In this document: piece after piece, positions 61,748-64,000 of the stretch
Numbering within the stretch: the first letter of the stretch is position 1
Layout: each line of letters opens with the position of its first letter
Source: JAGVPT01 sp964642725
GTDB taxonomy: Bacteria > Bacteroidota > Ignavibacteria > UBA10030 > UBA8401
Direction of reading: 5' to 3'
DNA length: 64,000 bases
Assembly (NCBI GenBank): GCA_964642725.1
Contig: CAZXQG010000007.1
Location: forward strand, 31,031 to 95,030
Translations under genes and position numbers: made by a program
Notes under the pieces: generated by a model
What the model saw: the letters and a program-made list of their open reading frames with translations, nothing else
The model's database searches: none
Told to the model about the DNA's origin: nothing

Positions 61748-64000
61748 TTACCTCACAAGCAACATTTTGTTCGTTCGAACGAAAGTTCCCGCTCGCATCA
61801 TACAGAAATAGACGCCGCTCGAAGATCCTGAAGCCTTCCACTGAACATTGTAACTTCCCGCTTCCTTCCTTTCATTTACAAGAGTCGCAACTACTCTTCC
61901 CAGTACGTCATATATTTTTATTGAGACAAACTGTTGATTCGGAACCTCGAATTCAATATAAGTCGACGGGTTAAAAGGGTTTGGATAGTTTTGGGAGAGC
62001 GCAAATTCTTTCGGAAGTGAGTTCGCACCCGGCTGAATCTTGACAGACGTTACAGAAGGGACTGTAAGTCTGATAACCGTATCGGAAAGCACGTAGACCG
62101 CCGATCCGTACGCCGGAAGTGTCGTAGAAAAATTTGCCACACCATTGGAGAAGGTAATGGCGCCCGATGTGTCGTTATACACATCGTTGAGGTAATACGT
62201 TTTTCCATTCTGAATGCCGCCAGGAAAATAGACATTGGGAGTCCCGGTCCCTGACAATGCAATCGTCGCGCTCGCAGGCGAGCCGCTGAAATTCATCAGC
62301 GCAACACCATTGCCGTCGTTATATGGACGCGTAAAACTGTACACGAGTGCATTCCCTGTGGAAAGCCTGACAAACGCCTGCGTGTCAAATGCCGGAAACG
62401 TTCCGCGAATCCATGCCAACCGCTGATAGTGGGGCGTCAACAAATTCCTTCCATAAAAATTCCATCCGATCGTGCTTCTGTCGCGGTCTTCCTTTGACCC
62501 GGATATACCGTATCCCCAACCCACCTCCTGGCCATTCCATATCATGGGGAGGCCAGGTACCGTGAAGATGGTTGTCGCCATCGGCATCGTACGCATGAAC
62601 GATGTCGTAGAATCTCCGGTGCGATACAGGTAGGCGATCCGGTCCTCGTCCTGCGATTCCATGAATCGCAGATACAGCGCATCCGGTCCGGGATAATAGG
62701 CGTTGTTATAGATTTGGCTGTTCAGGTTATCGACAGACGTACTGGTATAAAAATTTTCTATTCCGCTAAAGTACAACTTGAAATCGTACGATGCGTCGAG
62801 CCCGCCGTTCTGGTCGGCGTAAATTGTTTCTGTCCCTGAGCCTGTTCCGTCATCTTCACCAAGCAGCAAAATATCGGGTTTAATATGTTTAAGCGCAGCT
62901 CTCACCGGATCGCCCATGAACTGTTCTCCGTACCGCCGATGCGGTCCCCAGTAGACGTCAAAGCGAAATCCATCAAGGCCAAACTGTTGCACCCAGTATT
63001 TGTATACGTTGATCATTTCCGAACGCATATCCACGTCACTCCAATTGAGATTGAGCAGTTGATCGCTGAAGCCGGAATAGTAATTGAATCCGTCGGCGTC
63101 TAGTGAGGAACCGAGTCCATTTGTCTGATCGGGGTTCGTCGGCTGATTGTGGTGTTCATACCAATTCCAATAGGGGGAGTTCAATTTGTTCGCATGTGCG
63201 TCGGCAGACCAGGGATGAAAACTGCTCGAATGATTCGGCGTCACATCAAGAATTACTTTAATACCGAATGAATGTGCCTGCGATATAAAATCTTTAAAAT
63301 CCTGGTTTGATCCATACTCGGGAGCGACGTTGTAGAAATCAACGATGTTATAGCCTGGGCCTGATTGTTGATTGATGACATCATGGTTCTTCATTACGGG
63401 CATCATCCAAATGACATTGAACCCCATGTTCTTCACGTACTGGAGGTTCGCCGTCGCAGCGCTGATCGTTCCTGCCTGCGTAAATGATTTAGGAAACAGG
63501 AAATAGACACGCGCTTGTTTCGCCCATTGTGGATTATTTTGGATAACGGGATTCTGCAGCGATCCATCGGCTTTAATGATGAAATATGACCGCGTAGTAT
63601 CAGCATTGCCGTCGGGATCGACAGCAATAAGCCCATAATAGTATTCCCCGGGTTTCGTGGGTTTAGTGACAGTCGCCGTAACTCCGGTTTGTCCATTCAG
63701 CTCCAGCGAAAATACCGGATCATCAAACCACTTAAAACTTGTTACGGTTTGCGAATCAGGATCTGTAGTCGAAGCAGCACTTAAGATCACCGAACTGCCG
63801 CCGTCCTGCGCCGTCGCTATGGCATTTGGCGAATGATTCACTATCCGGGTGACAACAACGCTGTCTGCCCCGTTTGGAGTGGTCACCTTAATAAGATTTC
63901 TTCCTTCCACCAACAATGTGCTGTCCTGGAAAACGCCGTTGGCGGCCGAAACACTCTTCATATTTCCGTTCACAAAAAGAGATACCGAAGAAATGCTGCT
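61748..64000 (-). CDS. GH13 alpha-amylase with T9SS sorting tail, N-terminus cut by window
   Basis: At least 750 residues visible; the frame stays open to the last base, so the start lies outside. The N-terminal part is Ig-like (two units, one with PNAIATAQDGGSSVILSA of the PKD type). The GH13 barrel shows ILDVTPNHSS, the nucleophile Asp in GFRFDVYWGP, the acid/base Glu in LLGEDDGTG and the third carboxylate in FMESQDEDRI. A C-terminal beta domain (AVYVLS) and the type IX secretion sorting tail follow: NYPNPFNPSTYIEFEVPN, then VYDVLGRVVATL-like IYDVLGRVVATLVNE and SSGVYFCMMRAG ending KMLLVR. It should be exported across the outer membrane to digest starch. It heads the visible glucan operon. 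Confidence 0.93.
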   Translation of the reverse strand, partial: SSISSVSLFVNGNMKSVSAANGVFQDSTLLVEGRNLIKVTTPNGADSVVVTRIVNHSPNAIATAQDGGSSVILSAASTTDPDSQTVTSFKWFDDPVFSLELNGQTGVTATVTKPTKPGEYYYGLIAVDPDGNADTTRSYFIIKADGSLQNPVIQNNPQWAKQARVYFLFPKSFTQAGTISAATANLQYVKNMGFNVIWMMPVMKNHDVINQQSGPGYNIVDFYNVAPEYGSNQDFKDFISQAHSFGIKVILDVTPNHSSSFHPWSADAHANKLNSPYWNWYEHHNQPTNPDQTNGLGSSLDADGFNYYSGFSDQLLNLNWSDVDMRSEMINVYKYWVQQFGLDGFRFDVYWGPHRRYGEQFMGDPVRAALKHIKPDILLLGEDDGTGSGTETIYADQNGGLDASYDFKLYFSGIENFYTSTSVDNLNSQIYNNAYYPGPDALYLRFMESQDEDRIAYLYRTGDSTTSFMRTMPMATTIFTVPGLPMIWNGQEVGWGYGISGSKEDRDRSTIGWNFYGRNLLTPHYQRLAWIRGTFPAFDTQAFVRLSTGNALVYSFTRPYNDGNGVALMNFSGSPASATIALSGTGTPNVYFPGGIQNGKTYYLNDVYNDTSGAITFSNGVANFSTTLPAYGSAVYVLSDTVIRLTVPSVTSVKIQPGANSLPKEFALSQNYPNPFNPSTYIEFEVPNQQFVSIKIYDVLGRVVATLVNERKEAGSYNVQWKASGSSSGVYFCMMRAGTFVRTNKMLLVR

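Noticed and set aside
1..64000. CRISPR arrays, tRNA or rRNA genes, transposases, prophage genes
   Set aside because: I looked for regularly spaced repeats, T-arm motifs, rRNA-like sequence and transposase or phage proteins and saw none, although a dedicated search was not possible.

Overview
The window looks like chromosomal DNA from a bacterium of the Bacteroidota/Ignavibacteria side of the FCB group. Sequence support: an amylase ending in a type IX secretion (Por) sorting tail of the NYPNPFNPST type, a GWxTD-domain protein, a DUF2723 membrane protein, a TonB-dependent receptor with a carboxypeptidase-regulatory-like N-terminus, and weak or absent Shine-Dalgarno sequences before many genes. 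The lineage call is inference. I found no rRNA, tRNA, CRISPR array, insertion sequence or prophage. Most of the window is housekeeping and biosynthesis, mainly on the minus strand.

Layout. 1-2.2 kb: the end of a pilin-like gene, a cNMP-binding/DUF1003 membrane protein and a TatA-like protein fused to two zinc ribbons. 2.2-5.0 kb: a DUF2723 membrane protein. 5.1-10.9 kb: nadD plus a small surface-glycan group (two GT4 glycosyltransferases, a flippase, a methyltransferase). 11.1-15.8 kb: trpD-corC-trpC-trpF-trpB, without trpA. 15.9-31.8 kb: truA, a membrane protein, mtaB, rpsA, cmk-ispH, a SpoU methyltransferase, relA/spoT-ruvX-mtgA-AlbA_2, upp-TPR protein, and der with a CoA-disulfide-reductase-like flavoprotein.

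32-41 kb is the most accessory-looking stretch: a single-chain restriction-modification enzyme, a MOSC protein, a TonB receptor, a small DMT/SMR transporter, an O-methyltransferase, a small secreted protein, a TMEM175-like channel and a GNAT acetyltransferase. 41-44 kb: metY-metX behind a SAM-I riboswitch with a recognisable terminator and a possible antiterminator. 44-51 kb: arfB, an SDR reductase, glmS, pgeF, and pyrR-pyrB-pyrC behind a leader terminator.

51.6-64 kb is a coherent alpha-glucan locus read on the minus strand: a T9SS-tailed GH13 amylase (cut by the window end), a GH57 amylase with starch-binding modules, two paralogous SUC/SLC45-type MFS transporters, a maltose-type ABC importer (binding protein and two permeases, no ATPase here) and a GWxTD protein, closed by a terminator. 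The likely flow is secreted amylases, periplasmic oligosaccharides, then import by ABC and MFS routes.

I saw no clear previously undescribed system. The best candidates for a second look are the TatA-zinc ribbon fusion, the stand-alone restriction-modification enzyme, the ATPase-less ABC plus twin MFS arrangement, and several dispersed intergenic hairpin repeats. No database or folding computation was run; all family calls come from reading motifs.
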